From the NCBI GenBank assembly GCA_963580285.1, contig OY757011.1:98945728-99009727 (forward strand): DNA of 64,000 nt. Reading direction: 5' to 3'. The number at the start of each line of letters is the position of its first letter. The first letter of the stretch is position 1. The DNA is from Lucinisca nassula. Lineage: Eukaryota > Mollusca > Bivalvia > Lucinida > Lucinidae. Positions 19,437 to 29,415 of this stretch are shown here, one piece after another. Under the pieces are notes generated by a model. The model ran no database searches, was not told the origin of the DNA, and saw only the letters and a program-made list of their open reading frames with translations. The position numbers were made by a program, and so were the translations under genes.

Positions 19437-19804
19437 CATTACAAAAACACGCCTTTTCAAATGCATTGTAAAATTTAACGCCGAAAAAAAAAAGAAATTT
19501 TCTTTTTCTTATTTCTGCTCAAATACATAGTGTAGGTACACGCCTCCGATGCGGCCTCCAACTGATATTGGCTTACAGTTGGGCAAGGTCTGTTGTACTT
19601 GCAGCAGGCAAGAATATAGGGGGTGTTGTTATTTATTCTGTCTCTACGCTTCCATTCATTTTCCTCTTTCTCTCCTGTTTCTCACTTTCATCTCTACTGC
19701 CTCTTTTCTCCCTTTCTCTCGGAGACGACACAAAATGACCCACGAAATAAAAATTACGTTTTTTCGGCGGTAAAGTTTACAATGTATTTGTATAGACGTG
19801 TTTT
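19437..19804 (-). mobile_element. A1 MITE interrupted by SINE-7
   Basis: CATTACAAAAACACGCCTTTT and CAAATACATAGTGTAGGTAC at the left, then TTTTTTCGGCGGTAAAGTTT..TAGACGTGTTTTAGTA at the right. The A1 hairpin is replaced by SINE-7 (about 19553-19745: CCAACTGATATTGGCTTACAG .. GACGACACAAAATGACCCAC). Confidence 0.7.
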
Positions 19805-19838
19805 AGTACGTAAAACTTAGCTTCGGTTTATTACTCAT

Positions 19839-19866
19839 GTTTTTTTTTTTTTTTTTTTTTTTTTTT
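19839..19866. repeat. poly-T tract forming the splice-acceptor pyrimidine tract
   Basis: 28 consecutive T immediately before CAG at 19867-19869, the acceptor of the gene B last exon. Confidence 0.9.
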
Positions 19867-19869
19867 CAG

Positions 19870-20361
19870 AATGCCAATGAACTGGGTCTAAGGAACAGTC
19901 AGCTGCGTAAACAAGTCTGGCTTTTATTGAAACAAAAGCTTTATTTCGATCAAATATTGACAAACCATATGAAGGAATGTGACCTGAAGGGAAGAAATTA
20001 TACGGGTAGTGAAAAATACACGACCAAGGCAACAACGCCTCCGTGTGCCCACTTAAGTAATCGAAGTCATCTTAACTTGGCTGAAACAAGTGATTCGATA
20101 TTAGGTGATCTGAAGGGTATTAATGACGCTTCTTCTGAGTCGGGACCCGCAGGAGGAGTAGTTTCCAGTACAAAAGGGTTCATATGTAATTCTAATAGCA
20201 ATAAAACAATTAAGTCTAAGTCAAGCAAACATACCTGCGATTTTATGACTAAAGAAAAAGTAGTCAACTTGAGGAACTATATAAAGCGTAATCAGTCTAA
20301 ACCGGTTGTACAAAATTTCTTTCGAAAACTGATTGAAAAGGCAAAACACAGAAGAAAATAA
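19870..20361 (+). CDS. bZIP gene B, last coding exon (zipper plus tail)
   Basis: Starts AAT GCC AAT after a T28-CAG acceptor, phase 0, stop TAA 20359-20361; 163 codons. With the previous exon it forms a zipper with heptad residues L-L-L-L-F-H. Residues NELGLRNSQLRKQVWLLLKQ continue to LTNHMKEC, matching the LSNHHPNC end of gene C. A Ser/Thr/Asn-rich linker of about 85 residues follows. The conserved basic C-terminal motif is MTKEKVVNLRNYIKRNQSKP then VVQNFFRKL. Phe replaces Leu at the fifth heptad and Trp is nearby, so dimer preference may differ from A and C. No disruption is seen. The antisense open frame 20067-20267 is a shadow. Confidence 0.88.
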   Translation, partial: NANELGLRNSQLRKQVWLLLKQKLYFDQILTNHMKECDLKGRNYTGSEKYTTKATTPPCAHLSNRSHLNLAETSDSILGDLKGINDASSESGPAGGVVSSTKGFICNSNSNKTIKSKSSKHTCDFMTKEKVVNLRNYIKRNQSKPVVQNFFRKLIEKAKHRRK

Positions 20362-20424
20362 ATCAGACTAGAGGAACAGAACACCGTCACAGAGATATGG
20401 CATTAATGTTACCGAGATCAATGT

Positions 20425-20775
20425 TTCTTGCACACCAGACAAGGAAATCCGTGATTTTACCCTGGGATAGAAATTAATGTTCTGACCCTGGTGTTCCGAC
20501 CCAAAATCGAATATAATCGCGAGTTTGATAAATGCACTGGTTGATTACAACCTCATGTGCGGCGTCGTCATGCGTGACGTCACTAAACATTCCTGTTGTG
20601 TCATCACAAAATGGCGGAAATCGGTAACCGAAGTGACAGCAGCATTAAAAATTCGTAATAGAAATGGAAGGTATGCAAGAAAAAGAATCCCCGGCAAGCC
20701 TCGTGATGTCGGACAGTGTCCCTCGGGACGGATTTTTCATTCCACCTCTCACACCTATATAAGATTCTTATAATA
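20425..20775 (-). mobile_element. X element copy 3, hairpin partly deleted
   Basis: CTTGCACACCAGACAAGGAA to CATTCCACCTCTCACACC. One CRE TGACGTCA at 20575-20582 remains; the first hairpin arm is lost. It begins 60 bp after the gene B stop codon. Confidence 0.8.
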
Positions 20776-20819
20776 TCTTAAATAAATATTTGATATTCTC
20801 ACACTTGGAAAAGATATGG

Positions 20820-20853
20820 TATTTCCACATAAGACATGTCTTATGTGGAAATA
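20820..20853. repeat. perfect 34-nt palindrome
   Basis: TATTTCCACATAAGACATG is followed by its exact complement, centred on CATG. Adjacent to a retroelement-tail fragment. Confidence 0.85.
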
Positions 20854-20965
20854 AGACAAATTTTATTTAAAGTCGGAGAAAGTATATAAAAGTACAACAT
20901 TAGCTATGTATAGCTATTTACCGACTTACAAAATAAAGACATGCACATATTAAATGAAAGACATG
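20850..20965 (-). mobile_element. retroelement 3'-tail fragment
   Basis: ACAAATTTTATTTAAAGTCG followed by AAATAAAGACATGCACATAT (a 22-bp unit present twice). It resembles the left end of the reverse insert at 34699, AAATTTTATTTAAAGACGGC. Confidence 0.45.
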
Positions 20966-21177
20966 CACATATTAAATGCACACATTGTGAAAATAACATA
21001 TTCTGTATGATCAAACAATTTAGTTTATGTTTTAAAACAATACTCGACGTGATCTAAAGTACTGAAGTACGATGCTCTTAACTAAATTTATTAATAGCTT
21101 TTCCCGAAATACATGTTTAGCATCGAGATTAAATCAACAGCACTCACAGCGCTGCTGGGTCGATTGTCTTCAAAATG

Positions 21178-21191
21178 AGAGTGTTAAAGAC
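21178..21191. repeat. target-site duplication, left copy, of the LINE
   Basis: AGAGTGTTAAAGAC here and again at 27464-27477, bracketing the - strand LINE exactly. Confidence 0.8.
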
Positions 21192-22654
21192 GTTCGTTCG
21201 TTCGTTAAGGTTAAGGCTTTTTATGTCTGCCATGGTCAAGCGGACAGAACTCCATAGCTCCACAACAAGACATAGGTTAAGTGCTTCTGGGCTGCAAATC
21301 GTGGCAGTTTGTCCAACAAAAGCAAATGGGATTGGACTGCCGGTGCCCCACCGTAGAAAATGAAGCACTGCCTGTTTTTGAAATTTTAAAAGGCTGATCG
21401 AAAAATGAGCTGAAAATGTACAGAAATCAGTGCCAATACGACTGCAAATCATGATTTCTATACTATGCTCAAGAGCGATAAGTGATTCAATAGTGCTCTC
21501 TCTTTTTGCCGCTTGATAATTGCCATTTGATTAAGGCTGCAAATGGAGCATGCCTATGCAGGTTTCCATGCAGGAACACACGCGGCTCAAGGTTCAGAGG
21601 AAGAAGACTGGTCGCAAGTCTTACTTTCAACAATGAGACAGCATATGATATAAGATTATAATGGTAATGATAATAATAATAATAATAACAGTGAGAAATG
21701 ACAATCATAATAATAATGATAATTGAAGCTAAACAGAAATATTGTGCATCTATTGGTATAGCTACAACATGCAGTGCTGTTTTTAGACTCTTCAAATTTG
21801 AGTACAATGTATTAAAAGGGAATAAATAGAATGAAAAAGATACATAAATATGATTATTATAGTCGTAATGAAAACTAAAGGAGAACATAGTTTTTCATAG
21901 AAGTTAACAAGCTGATTGTTGACATACTATTTACATGCTGAAAAGGAAGGTGAAGATTATACAAAGACAAAACAGGTTTTATGTACAGTGTCAGAAGATA
22001 GATCTGAGGGGAAGATTATATGGAAAGGGAGAGAATAGACCCTTAATATGCTTTCTTCTTCTTCAAATCCAGCTTTGACAGGTTTTTTTTTTTCTTTTTT
22101 TTGTGGGCATTGCCGAAGGTAAACATTTGTTAATACAATAGATACTAAAAATAAGATCAAACATGTGGCTAAAATGGTTTGATTTAGTTTTGGAACCAGG
22201 GACCGAATTTCTTATTAAACAAACAAACAAGCAAACAATATATTGTTACTCATGTATAAAGGTGTTGTCTTTGGCCAGCTGTAACAATTGATGTGAAAAT
22301 TGTTGATTCTTTGAAGGACTTTTCTTTTGTTGAATACAAAACTGGTTTGAAGTTAGGCTGACCATACCAATTGTTATTAATATCATGTGTTGACAGATGG
22401 TTAATATGTTTGGTTGGACAAAAGATCCTAAAATGATTTGTAAACAAAGCTGACAAACAAGTTGTTTATGCAAGTGGCTAATTAATAAAGTTATTGAAAT
22501 GTGCAAACAATAGTTCTTAAATACAAAGGGGTGCATAAAAGTTTGGATAGGTAATTATGGAAACATGACTGATTGCCTCTGGTGTGAGACAGAACTGTTA
22601 ATATCTTAATTGCTTTTAACACCCTATTGCTAATTGGTCCCTGGTTTTCATGAG

Positions 22655-22792
22655 AAGAAAAGAAACAGAAAAAATAGAAAAATGGAAAGAAAGAGAAAAA
22701 AAATAAATAAATAAATAAATAAAAAAAAAAAATAATAATAATAACTAAATAAATAAAAGAAAACAGACAAAAAAAAAAAAAAAAAAAAAAAC
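22655..22792. repeat. A-rich low-complexity tract in LINE 3' UTR
   Basis: AAATAAATAAATAAATAAAA, AATAATAATAATAA and a run of about 20 A. Open frames here (poly-Phe/Tyr on the - strand) are not genes. Confidence 0.9.
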
Positions 22793-23090
22793 CCAACACA
22801 CTCACACACAAAAAAGTGGTAAGTTATAACTTTCACACCAATTAAGCTATCATACTAGCCGCACTGACCATCAAACAAACAAATATAGATTCATTCAATG
22901 ACATCAAATATTGATGTGTTTTGTACATATATACAGTCACTGTTTATTTAGAGGATTGGCCTGCAGGTTTTAGTGATTGCCCCTCTCTTCATTATTTCAC
23001 TGTACTACAGCTTCGTATACCCTTAAGTTAAGCAATTTATAATTATAATTCCTAAATGTCCTATTCTGCTGATTTACTTTCCCATTTTTA

Positions 23091-23185
23091 TGATGATAGT
23101 GGTACGCGATTCAAGCTCGCCCCGCTGGGAAGCGGGGGAGGTCAGTAACCAATCGAAATTTTAAAGTTTTGCCCACTATCATCCT
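23091..23185 (-). ncRNA. structured hairpin 1 in LINE 3' UTR
   Basis: In the element sense, an outer stem GATGATAGTGG pairs with CCACTATCATC. Inside are CGATT/AATCG and a strong CCCCGC/GCGGGG hairpin, with the conserved word GGTTACTGACCTCCCCCGC between. It is nearly repeated at 23250-23346 with compensated stem changes. It is probably a structural element of the LINE RNA, by analogy to 3' stem-loops recognised by LINE reverse transcriptases. Confidence 0.6.
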
Positions 23186-23249
23186 GGCATCTTGGTATAG
23201 ATATTATGAATATGGTAAAATAAAGGTTCCTTTTGATTTGCTTACCTAC

Positions 23250-23346
23250 TTTTACGATGACAGTGATGCGCGATTCAAGCTCGCCCCGCTGAAAGCGGGG
23301 GAGGTCAGTAACCAATCGTAAAAAGAAAGTTTTATCACTGTCATCC
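23250..23346 (-). ncRNA. structured hairpin 2 in LINE 3' UTR
   Basis: Outer stem GATGACAGTGAT / ATCACTGTCATC, inner CGATT/AATCG and CCCCGC/GCGGGG. Relative to hairpin 1, two stem pairs change on both sides (A-T to G-C type and the reverse), keeping the pairing. It lies 12 bases past the ORF2 stop codon. Confidence 0.6.
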
Positions 23347-23358
23347 CTGCTTCTTGGT

Positions 23359-26300
23359 TTAAATAATAGATTGGTAGTTTGTATTTTTAATGTATGTGAA
23401 AACTGCTTCCCTTATTTCAACTGAATATTTTTTGTTTGGGTTAAGTAGCAGTTTTATACTTAGATTGGAATCTGCTAACCCCTGTATACTATTGATAGTT
23501 TCATGAAGTATTTTCCTGTGTTCATTATGTTGGGAGCAGTGGAGAAAATAATGAGCTGTGTCCTCTATATCCCCACAATGAGGACATAGAGGGTCCATCT
23601 CATTATGATATTGGTTATTTGCTTTGAGTCCATTGTGCCCTAGCCTTAAACGGGTATATGCTCTATCCATTTGCCTACTATTTGAGTACTGGGTGATCTT
23701 CGTTGGAAGCATGCTGTCAAGTTCCCAACGCTGACCATGCCCATATTGTTCCCATTGTGATGCCCATTTCTTCCTTACTTGACGTTTAATAATTGAGTAT
23801 GTCTCATTTTTGCTGAGCTTTATATCTAGAGGTTTACCTGTTTTAGACCCTAACTTAGCTGCTTTATCGGCTAATTCATTCCCCTCAATATTGCAATGTG
23901 ATGGGCACCATTCTAATATAATGTTGAGATTTTTATTTATTATTTTATCAATAAGGTCTTCAATTTCTAAGAGGACATCTGGTCTAGAATTACATGTTCC
24001 AGAAGTAAGGGTCTGTATTGCACTTAAGGAGTCTGTCAGTATTACTGACTTTTGTGGTTGGTTCTCTTCAACCCATTTAAGGGCTTCCCTTATTGCAATT
24101 AATTCTGCAGTGAAGACTGTGAGATTTCCATTTAACTTATAGTGTTTAGTTATCCTTAGCTCCGGTATAGTGAAAGCACATCCTGTGAGAGAATTTTCTT
24201 CATCTTTACTTCCATCTGAATAGATTTGCAAAACAGAATTATACTTTTCTCGAATATGTGTTTTAGCCTTGCACTCAATAACCTTAATATCATCTGTTTT
24301 TTTATTAATTACACCTGACAGTGTAGCATTTGGTATGATTGACTTGAGAGCAAATTTATTTCTATAGGTTGGCTCTTGTATTTGGATGTCTGGCATATTG
24401 TATTCTTTTTTAAGGTCCTCCACAGCGATGACGTATGGTATCTTTTTGTTTATTCGCTTTAATTCAGTTTCATAGACAGAATGACCAAAAAGCTCGTTAA
24501 GTGGTAATTTGTTGCCATGAGGAATTGACCTAGCCCAATATTTAAGTATCATCTCTTCTCTTCTGAGGTTTAGCGGTAAGACATTACATTCAGCTTCAAC
24601 AGACACATTTGATGTTGATTTGTATGCGCCAGTTACAATTCTTAGAGCTGCAGATTGTATTCGGTTCAACCTGTTCAGCTGAGTTTGACTTGCTGTTGTT
24701 GCATAGGCTTGACAACCATAGTCTAGTTTGCTTCTAATTAAGGTTTTGTATAACATCAGTAGTGTTTTCTTATCCGCACCATATTTGGTTCCAGAAATGT
24801 AGCGCATTAGATTCAGATCTTTTTTGCACCTTTCTAAGAGCGTATCAAAATGAGAATTCCAGTTTAGGTTGTTATCAAAGGTTATCCCTAATAATTTGGC
24901 CTGTTTTTTGTATTCAATGGTTTTGTTCCCAATTTTCAATTTAGGAATGTCTTCGGATGGTAATTTTCCATAGTTAAAGACTACACACTCAGTTTTTCCT
25001 GCAGATATCCTTATCCCCATTTCCTCTGCCCATGGTTCAATCTGATCTAGAATTCTTTGGCACAGAACAGCTAAGTGTGTGAGACTTTTAGCTGTTCTCC
25101 ATGTTGCGGAATCATCAACATATTGTATTAGATCTGCATCTAAGTCCTTAAGTGCATCATATTGAGTGTTCATCAGTAAATTGAAAAGAATTGGGCTTAG
25201 TACGCTACCTTGTGGGGACCCATTATCTAAAGTTTTGATTTCAGAAATGTCTTGACCTACCCTTACCTGTATTCGCCTGTCACTTAAAAAATCCTTAATC
25301 CATGCTAACATTCTACCTTTAATATTAAATTTTACTAGTTGAGAGAGAACCCCATTAGTCCACATCAAATCGAAGGCCTTTTCAAGATCTAGGAATATGC
25401 ACATAAGAGACCTGTTTTGCATTTTAGCTTTTAGTATAGAGGATTGCAGTCTCATGATTTGGTCTAATGTTGATCGATTTTTCCTGTATCCAGACTGAGT
25501 TGGTGCTAAAAGATTTTTGTTTTCTAAATAGGAGGTTAGCCTGTTTGTAATCATTGATTCCATGATTTTGCAAATTGTTGACGTTAGAGAAATCGGTCTA
25601 TAAGATCCTGCTTCGTTTGGTGGTTTATTTGGTTTTAAAAGGGGAATAATGGTCCCTAGCTTCCATTCATCTGGAAGTTTACCTTCTGTCCAGGATTTAT
25701 TTATAAGATTTAATAATTGCCATTTTGCTTTCTCAGACAGGTTTTTCAGCATATCATAATGTACTGTGTCTGCCCCTGGAGATGTAGTCTTTTTCTTGTT
25801 TAGGGCCGTTTGGAGTTCTTTAATTGAAAAAAGTTCATTATAAGCTTCATTATTGACGGCATCAATATTTTCTTTCACAGAATTAATGATTTTTGGTTCA
25901 ACTCTAAATCTTCTAGCCCTAAAATTTGGGTTCAGTTGTTCATTGCTGCTTATGTTTTGATAGTGGTCAGCTAGCGTGTTGGCTTTATCTTTATTTTCAT
26001 GGCTCCTACCATTGGGTTGCTTAAGCACTTCAACTGGTTTAAATGGTTTTCCATTGAACTTGGCTATAACATGCCATATATGCTTACTGTTTACCTCATG
26101 ATTCAATTCAGAAATGTATTCTTGCCATTTAGTTGTTCTAGTTCTATCAAGCAATTTAGTACATTTAGCCCTTGCTGTTTTGTAGATTTCTTTGAGTTGA
26201 TAAGTACCGTATTTCCTCCATTTTTTGTATGCCTTATGTTTAGCCTTAACAACTTGTGTGCATTCCGGGGTCCACCAGGGCAACTGTCGGTGTTTTTTCT

Positions 26301-27216
26301 TCTGATTTTGATCTGTTTTTGGTATTGTATCGTTACAAATAGCTAAAAGTTCACATATGAAATTTTCATTTGATTCATTTACGGTCAGTTCATCATAGCT
26401 TATGTTGATTTTTTTTGTTAGTTCGCGAAAAATATTCCAGTCAGCTTGCGATAATTTCCAGCGGGGTATAGAATGTTGCGAAATGCTCTTATAGTTTTTA
26501 TTAAGTATTGTGACAACAGGAAGGTGGTCACTACTTAATGGGTCATCATGTACATACCACTGATGGCCCTGACATGTGCTTTTAGTAGCTAAAGTAAGAT
26601 CAAGGGCAGAAGTGTGCCCCGTTGAATCATCAATATGAGTTGCTTCACCACTGTTTAGAATTATTAAATTGTTGTCATCCATGAAGTTTAATATTTCCCT
26701 ACTTTTGCAGTTTTCAGGCCCAGTGTATGTGTCATCCCAGAGGCTATCCCTTAAGTTAAAATCCCCTACCATTATGAAATTTTTGCTGACCTGTCCGATT
26801 AAGTGTTCATAATCTTGTTTAGATATGAACTTTTTTCCATTAGTATAGACATTAATTATATCAAGCTGAGAATTAGTACCGAAAATTCTTACAAATGCTG
26901 CCTCTACATTGTCATTTTGTTGCTGGTATTTAATTTCTTCAGAATCTAAGCCCTCCTTCACAAAAATTGCTACCCCACCCCCACTTTGGTTGTCCATGCG
27001 TCTATATGATATTGGTACCTTGTACCCATTTAATGAAAAAAGATTTTGGTTTGATTTGTTCCAAGTTTCTTGAATACATATAATCTCTGGGAGTTCTTCA
27101 AAAGAAAGAAGAAAATTGTAAAATTCTGCCTTTTTGTGTTGCATGGAAAACCCACAGAGACTGCGGGCATTCCATTGTACAATGGTTAGTTTCTGCCTTA
27201 AACTGTCTGAACTCAT
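23359..27216 (-). CDS. LINE ORF2: endonuclease, reverse transcriptase, RNase H (1285 aa)
   Basis: Uninterrupted. An N-terminal AP-type endonuclease, about residues 8-235, has WNARSL (N16), QET (E50), GDFN (151-154) and SDHLPV (229-234). The reverse transcriptase, about 510-790, has the LDLEKAFD motif (D610), SPQGSVLSP and YVDD at 699-702. RNase H, about 995-1125, has YSDGS (D1001), TAEL (E1038), TDS (D1062) and NELADKAA (D1117). A C-terminal zinc-knuckle-like C-x2-C-x7-H-x4-C covers 1211-1227. These domains nick target DNA and copy the element RNA at the nick. All expected catalytic residues are present, so the protein could be active. YVDD in place of the commoner YADD is a conservative variant. 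Confidence 0.95.
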   Translation of the reverse strand: MSSDSLRQKLTIVQWNARSLCGFSMQHKKAEFYNFLLSFEELPEIICIQETWNKSNQNLFSLNGYKVPISYRRMDNQSGGGVAIFVKEGLDSEEIKYQQQNDNVEAAFVRIFGTNSQLDIINVYTNGKKFISKQDYEHLIGQVSKNFIMVGDFNLRDSLWDDTYTGPENCKSREILNFMDDNNLIILNSGEATHIDDSTGHTSALDLTLATKSTCQGHQWYVHDDPLSSDHLPVVTILNKNYKSISQHSIPRWKLSQADWNIFRELTKKINISYDELTVNESNENFICELLAICNDTIPKTDQNQKKKHRQLPWWTPECTQVVKAKHKAYKKWRKYGTYQLKEIYKTARAKCTKLLDRTRTTKWQEYISELNHEVNSKHIWHVIAKFNGKPFKPVEVLKQPNGRSHENKDKANTLADHYQNISSNEQLNPNFRARRFRVEPKIINSVKENIDAVNNEAYNELFSIKELQTALNKKKTTSPGADTVHYDMLKNLSEKAKWQLLNLINKSWTEGKLPDEWKLGTIIPLLKPNKPPNEAGSYRPISLTSTICKIMESMITNRLTSYLENKNLLAPTQSGYRKNRSTLDQIMRLQSSILKAKMQNRSLMCIFLDLEKAFDLMWTNGVLSQLVKFNIKGRMLAWIKDFLSDRRIQVRVGQDISEIKTLDNGSPQGSVLSPILFNLLMNTQYDALKDLDADLIQYVDDSATWRTAKSLTHLAVLCQRILDQIEPWAEEMGIRISAGKTECVVFNYGKLPSEDIPKLKIGNKTIEYKKQAKLLGITFDNNLNWNSHFDTLLERCKKDLNLMRYISGTKYGADKKTLLMLYKTLIRSKLDYGCQAYATTASQTQLNRLNRIQSAALRIVTGAYKSTSNVSVEAECNVLPLNLRREEMILKYWARSIPHGNKLPLNELFGHSVYETELKRINKKIPYVIAVEDLKKEYNMPDIQIQEPTYRNKFALKSIIPNATLSGVINKKTDDIKVIECKAKTHIREKYNSVLQIYSDGSKDEENSLTGCAFTIPELRITKHYKLNGNLTVFTAELIAIREALKWVEENQPQKSVILTDSLSAIQTLTSGTCNSRPDVLLEIEDLIDKIINKNLNIILEWCPSHCNIEGNELADKAAKLGSKTGKPLDIKLSKNETYSIIKRQVRKKWASQWEQYGHGQRWELDSMLPTKITQYSNSRQMDRAYTRLRLGHNGLKANNQYHNEMDPLCPHCGDIEDTAHYFLHCSQHNEHRKILHETINSIQGLADSNLSIKLLLNPNKKYSVEIREAVFTYIKNTNYQSII

Positions 27217-27226
27217 TGCAGGTTAT

Positions 27227-27451
27227 TTAGATTCTTTTCGACTTAGTTTGAGCAGTTTTACCTAATGTGGCTCTTACTATCCCTACATTTACGTCTGATC
27301 CGTGCCCATTCAGTTTTTTGTTCTCTAAAGTTTTGGCTGGTTTTCTTGCCCTAAACTTACGTTGAGATAGTGGTGTTGAACCTTTTTTTATCTTATTTTC
27401 TATTTTTCTGAGTGGTTTGCCTGCTACTGAAGCCTTAATGGTTTTAGTCAC
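27227..27451 (-). pseudogene. 3' remnant of LINE ORF1
   Basis: A 74-codon basic open frame (KTLENKKLNGHGSDVNVGIV, ATLGKTAQTKSKRI) ending 10 bp before the ORF2 ATG. There is no ATG; the frame opens from the 5' truncation point at about 27463. Position and Lys/Arg-rich composition suggest the C-terminus of ORF1, the nucleic-acid-binding protein of such LINEs. No zinc knuckle or RRM remains visible. Confidence 0.55.
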
Positions 27452-27463
27452 AGTTACATCTGC

Positions 27464-27477
27464 AGAGTGTTAAAGAC
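27464..27477. repeat. target-site duplication, right copy, of the LINE
   Basis: AGAGTGTTAAAGAC, identical to 21178-21191. From 27478 to 27800 only an AT-rich stretch with TATATATAAATATATA is seen. Confidence 0.8.
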
Positions 27478-27799
27478 ACATTTTTGATTGCATAACACCC
27501 TAATGACCAGTTATTGAAGAAATCAGTTTTGAGATAAGATATATTTGGGGTATTCTGACTGTCATACAGGTAGGGGACCAAGAGAGGGTAATCAGTTACC
27601 TAGAGGCAATTCACACCTATTTATTTACTTGCTTGATAACTATGTTCTGGTTTTGATATTAATGGAATCTATTCTGTTTATATATATAAATATATATTTT
27701 TTTTAGTCACCATTATTGATAATCATTATTAAAACATGCCTATTGAAATATCTTGGTTGAATCTTACGACCAAAAATGATAAAAGTCCTGATATCTTTA

Positions 27800-28125
27800 A
27801 TATTTTGGCTCAAACATACATTGTGGGTACTTGTTAGAACCGCCTCGGGGAGGCGCTTCTAATGAAAACCCAAAATTTGTGTTCAAAACATATATTGTGG
27901 GTACCTGTTAGAACCGCATCGGTATGGTGCTTCTTACGAGAACCCAAAATTTCTGTTTTTGAGTAGAAATTAAAAAAAAAATAATGTGTCCCCTCTAAAC
28001 CCCAGTTTTACTATACAATATTTTTACATTGTGAGTACTCGTAAAAAAACGCTTCTGCGAGGGGATTCTAACGAGGTTTGAGTAGAAATAAGAAAAATAA
28101 TGTATACCCCTCCAAACCCCAGATA
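27800..28125 (+). mobile_element. cluster of A-type MITE cores
   Basis: Three successive hairpin cores: TACTTGTTAGAACCGCCTCG at about 27826, GTACCTGTTAGAACCGCATC at about 27900, and a decayed one at about 28036. They are separated by AGAAATAAGAAAAATAATGTATACCCC-type blocks. It looks like tandem or nested copies. A (TAAA)n run ends it. Confidence 0.65.
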
Positions 28126-28154
28126 AATAAATAAATAAAAGTCCATTGAATGAT

Positions 28155-28330
28155 TAAATCGCGGTGCAAGTCGGACCGTCCAACCCTATTGGTTTTATTG
28201 GGCAACAGGGCTTGAGATGTCATTTCATCTCAGTGTCGGTAAAAGTCCCCAAAACATTGAAAGCAACGTCTCCAAAATGACCTATACAGTGTTGTCCGGG
28301 ATGTTAAACCTCAAATTAAACGAGCAAACA
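28155..28330 (+). mobile_element. SINE-3, 5'-truncated
   Basis: From GCGGTGCAAGTCGGACCGTC to TTAAACGAGCAAACAC. Confidence 0.75.
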
Positions 28331-29206
28331 CAATCTTGAATTAATCAATTCATTAAGTTTACTTCTTTTCAGACTTGAGTCAATGAAACAATGGCTGTAA
28401 GAGTTTTCCTTTACTTATTAAAAAATAAAAATAAAAAAAGAAGTAATTTAAAACAACATTTTGTTGGAAACAATCTCAGTAAAAAATATACCATCACACA
28501 AGTTCCCCTTATAGAGCCCCCTTTTAAACATATCTCTCAGAGAGTCTCTGCACATAATCTTAGATAAGATAAGCCGTTGATGTGCACTATGGTCCGAAGG
28601 ACTTGATTATTGGAGATTATGTAACAGGCCACCCCTTTTATATAGAAAAAAAATGTGTCTTTAAGTCAAGCAATATAGACCCTATGACTGTTTGCCAATG
28701 CTCCAGTACACGATCCAGTCCAGGTTTAACAGATTATGAAGCCTTTTACGTAAGACCCTGACGTTAAAACGACTAATATACAATCGCACAACCATGCAGC
28801 AGTTTAGCAAAACGACACCTGTCGTCGTTTAATTAATGTGCAAATATGTCAAAACATAATTTTTACATTTCAGTGTAAAATAATAGTGAGGGCAATGGTC
28901 AGGTATTCGATACAATTAACCCACAGCTTCCACCAGACACACCAAAGGCTAATATAAACCTACAGAAAACAATGTAGTTATACTTCCATGAACGCATCGA
29001 GTAACATGATTTTCAGTGACGCCAAATGGCGTTAGTCTAAACCATGGTTTATACGATCTGATTTGACGTTGGCGACGTCAACGCTGTTCCGCTCTTTGTA
29101 GAAAAAACAGCGTGTAAATATTTTTCAGCTTTAAAGGTTTGCCCTACCAAGTGATGAGGAGCAAAGAATGTAAATATAAAAAGTAAACTTAATTAAGCAG
29201 ATTTTC
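28331..29206. other. no gene recognised
   Basis: AT-rich sequence. TGAGGGCAATGGTCAGGTATTCGATACAATTAACCCACAG at 28888-28926 is a Y-repeat fragment. Nothing else is recognised. Confidence 0.5.
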
Positions 29207-29210
29207 TTAA

Positions 29211-29415
29211 CCTTTAGCCTGCTGTAGGCGACAAGCCCTATCTTTGCAAACAGTGTAGATCCAGATCAGATGGCTTCTGAAGAAGCCATCTGATCAGGAT
29301 CTACACTGTTTGACATTCAGTTTATGAATATGTAGAAATAAATTGCATCAAGTAATCTGATTGGTTCAAAGTGAGAAATGGGTGTGGCTTAATTGAATAT
29401 TCAGCAGGTTAAAGG
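29211..29415. mobile_element. pB2 MITE copy 1 (TTAA target), 205 bp
   Basis: TTAA at 29207-29210 and 29416-29419; termini CCTTTAGCCTGCTG and, inverted, CCTTTAACCTGCTG; internal hairpin AGTGTAGATCCAGATCAGAT with its complement. piggyBac-like by target and symmetry. Confidence 0.82.

Larger units (their letters stand above)
21192..27463 (-). mobile_element. non-LTR retrotransposon (EN-RT-RNase H type), 5'-truncated
   Basis: A 6.27-kb element on the - strand bounded by the 14-bp duplication AGAGTGTTAAAGAC. In element orientation: a short piece of ORF1 (27451-27227), an intact ORF2 (27216-23359), a roughly 2.2-kb 3' UTR with two structured hairpins (23346-23091) and a T-rich low-complexity stretch, then a 3' tail of GAAC repeats at 21192-21205. 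An RNase H domain after the RT places it with the I/R1/LOA groups of LINEs rather than CR1 or RTE; the exact clade cannot be set by eye. Intact ORF2 and perfect target duplication suggest a recent insertion. Confidence 0.85.

Noticed and set aside
22491..22836. Poly-Phe/Tyr membrane-like reverse frames
   Set aside because: A/T homopolymer and AAAT repeats in the LINE 3' UTR.
23091..23346. Hammerhead or HDV-like ribozyme in the LINE 3' UTR
   Set aside because: The hammerhead CTGATGA/GAAA core and an HDV double pseudoknot could not be found; only nested stems are supported.
23810..26346. Forward-strand frames inside the LINE
   Set aside because: Antisense shadows of the 1285-codon ORF2.
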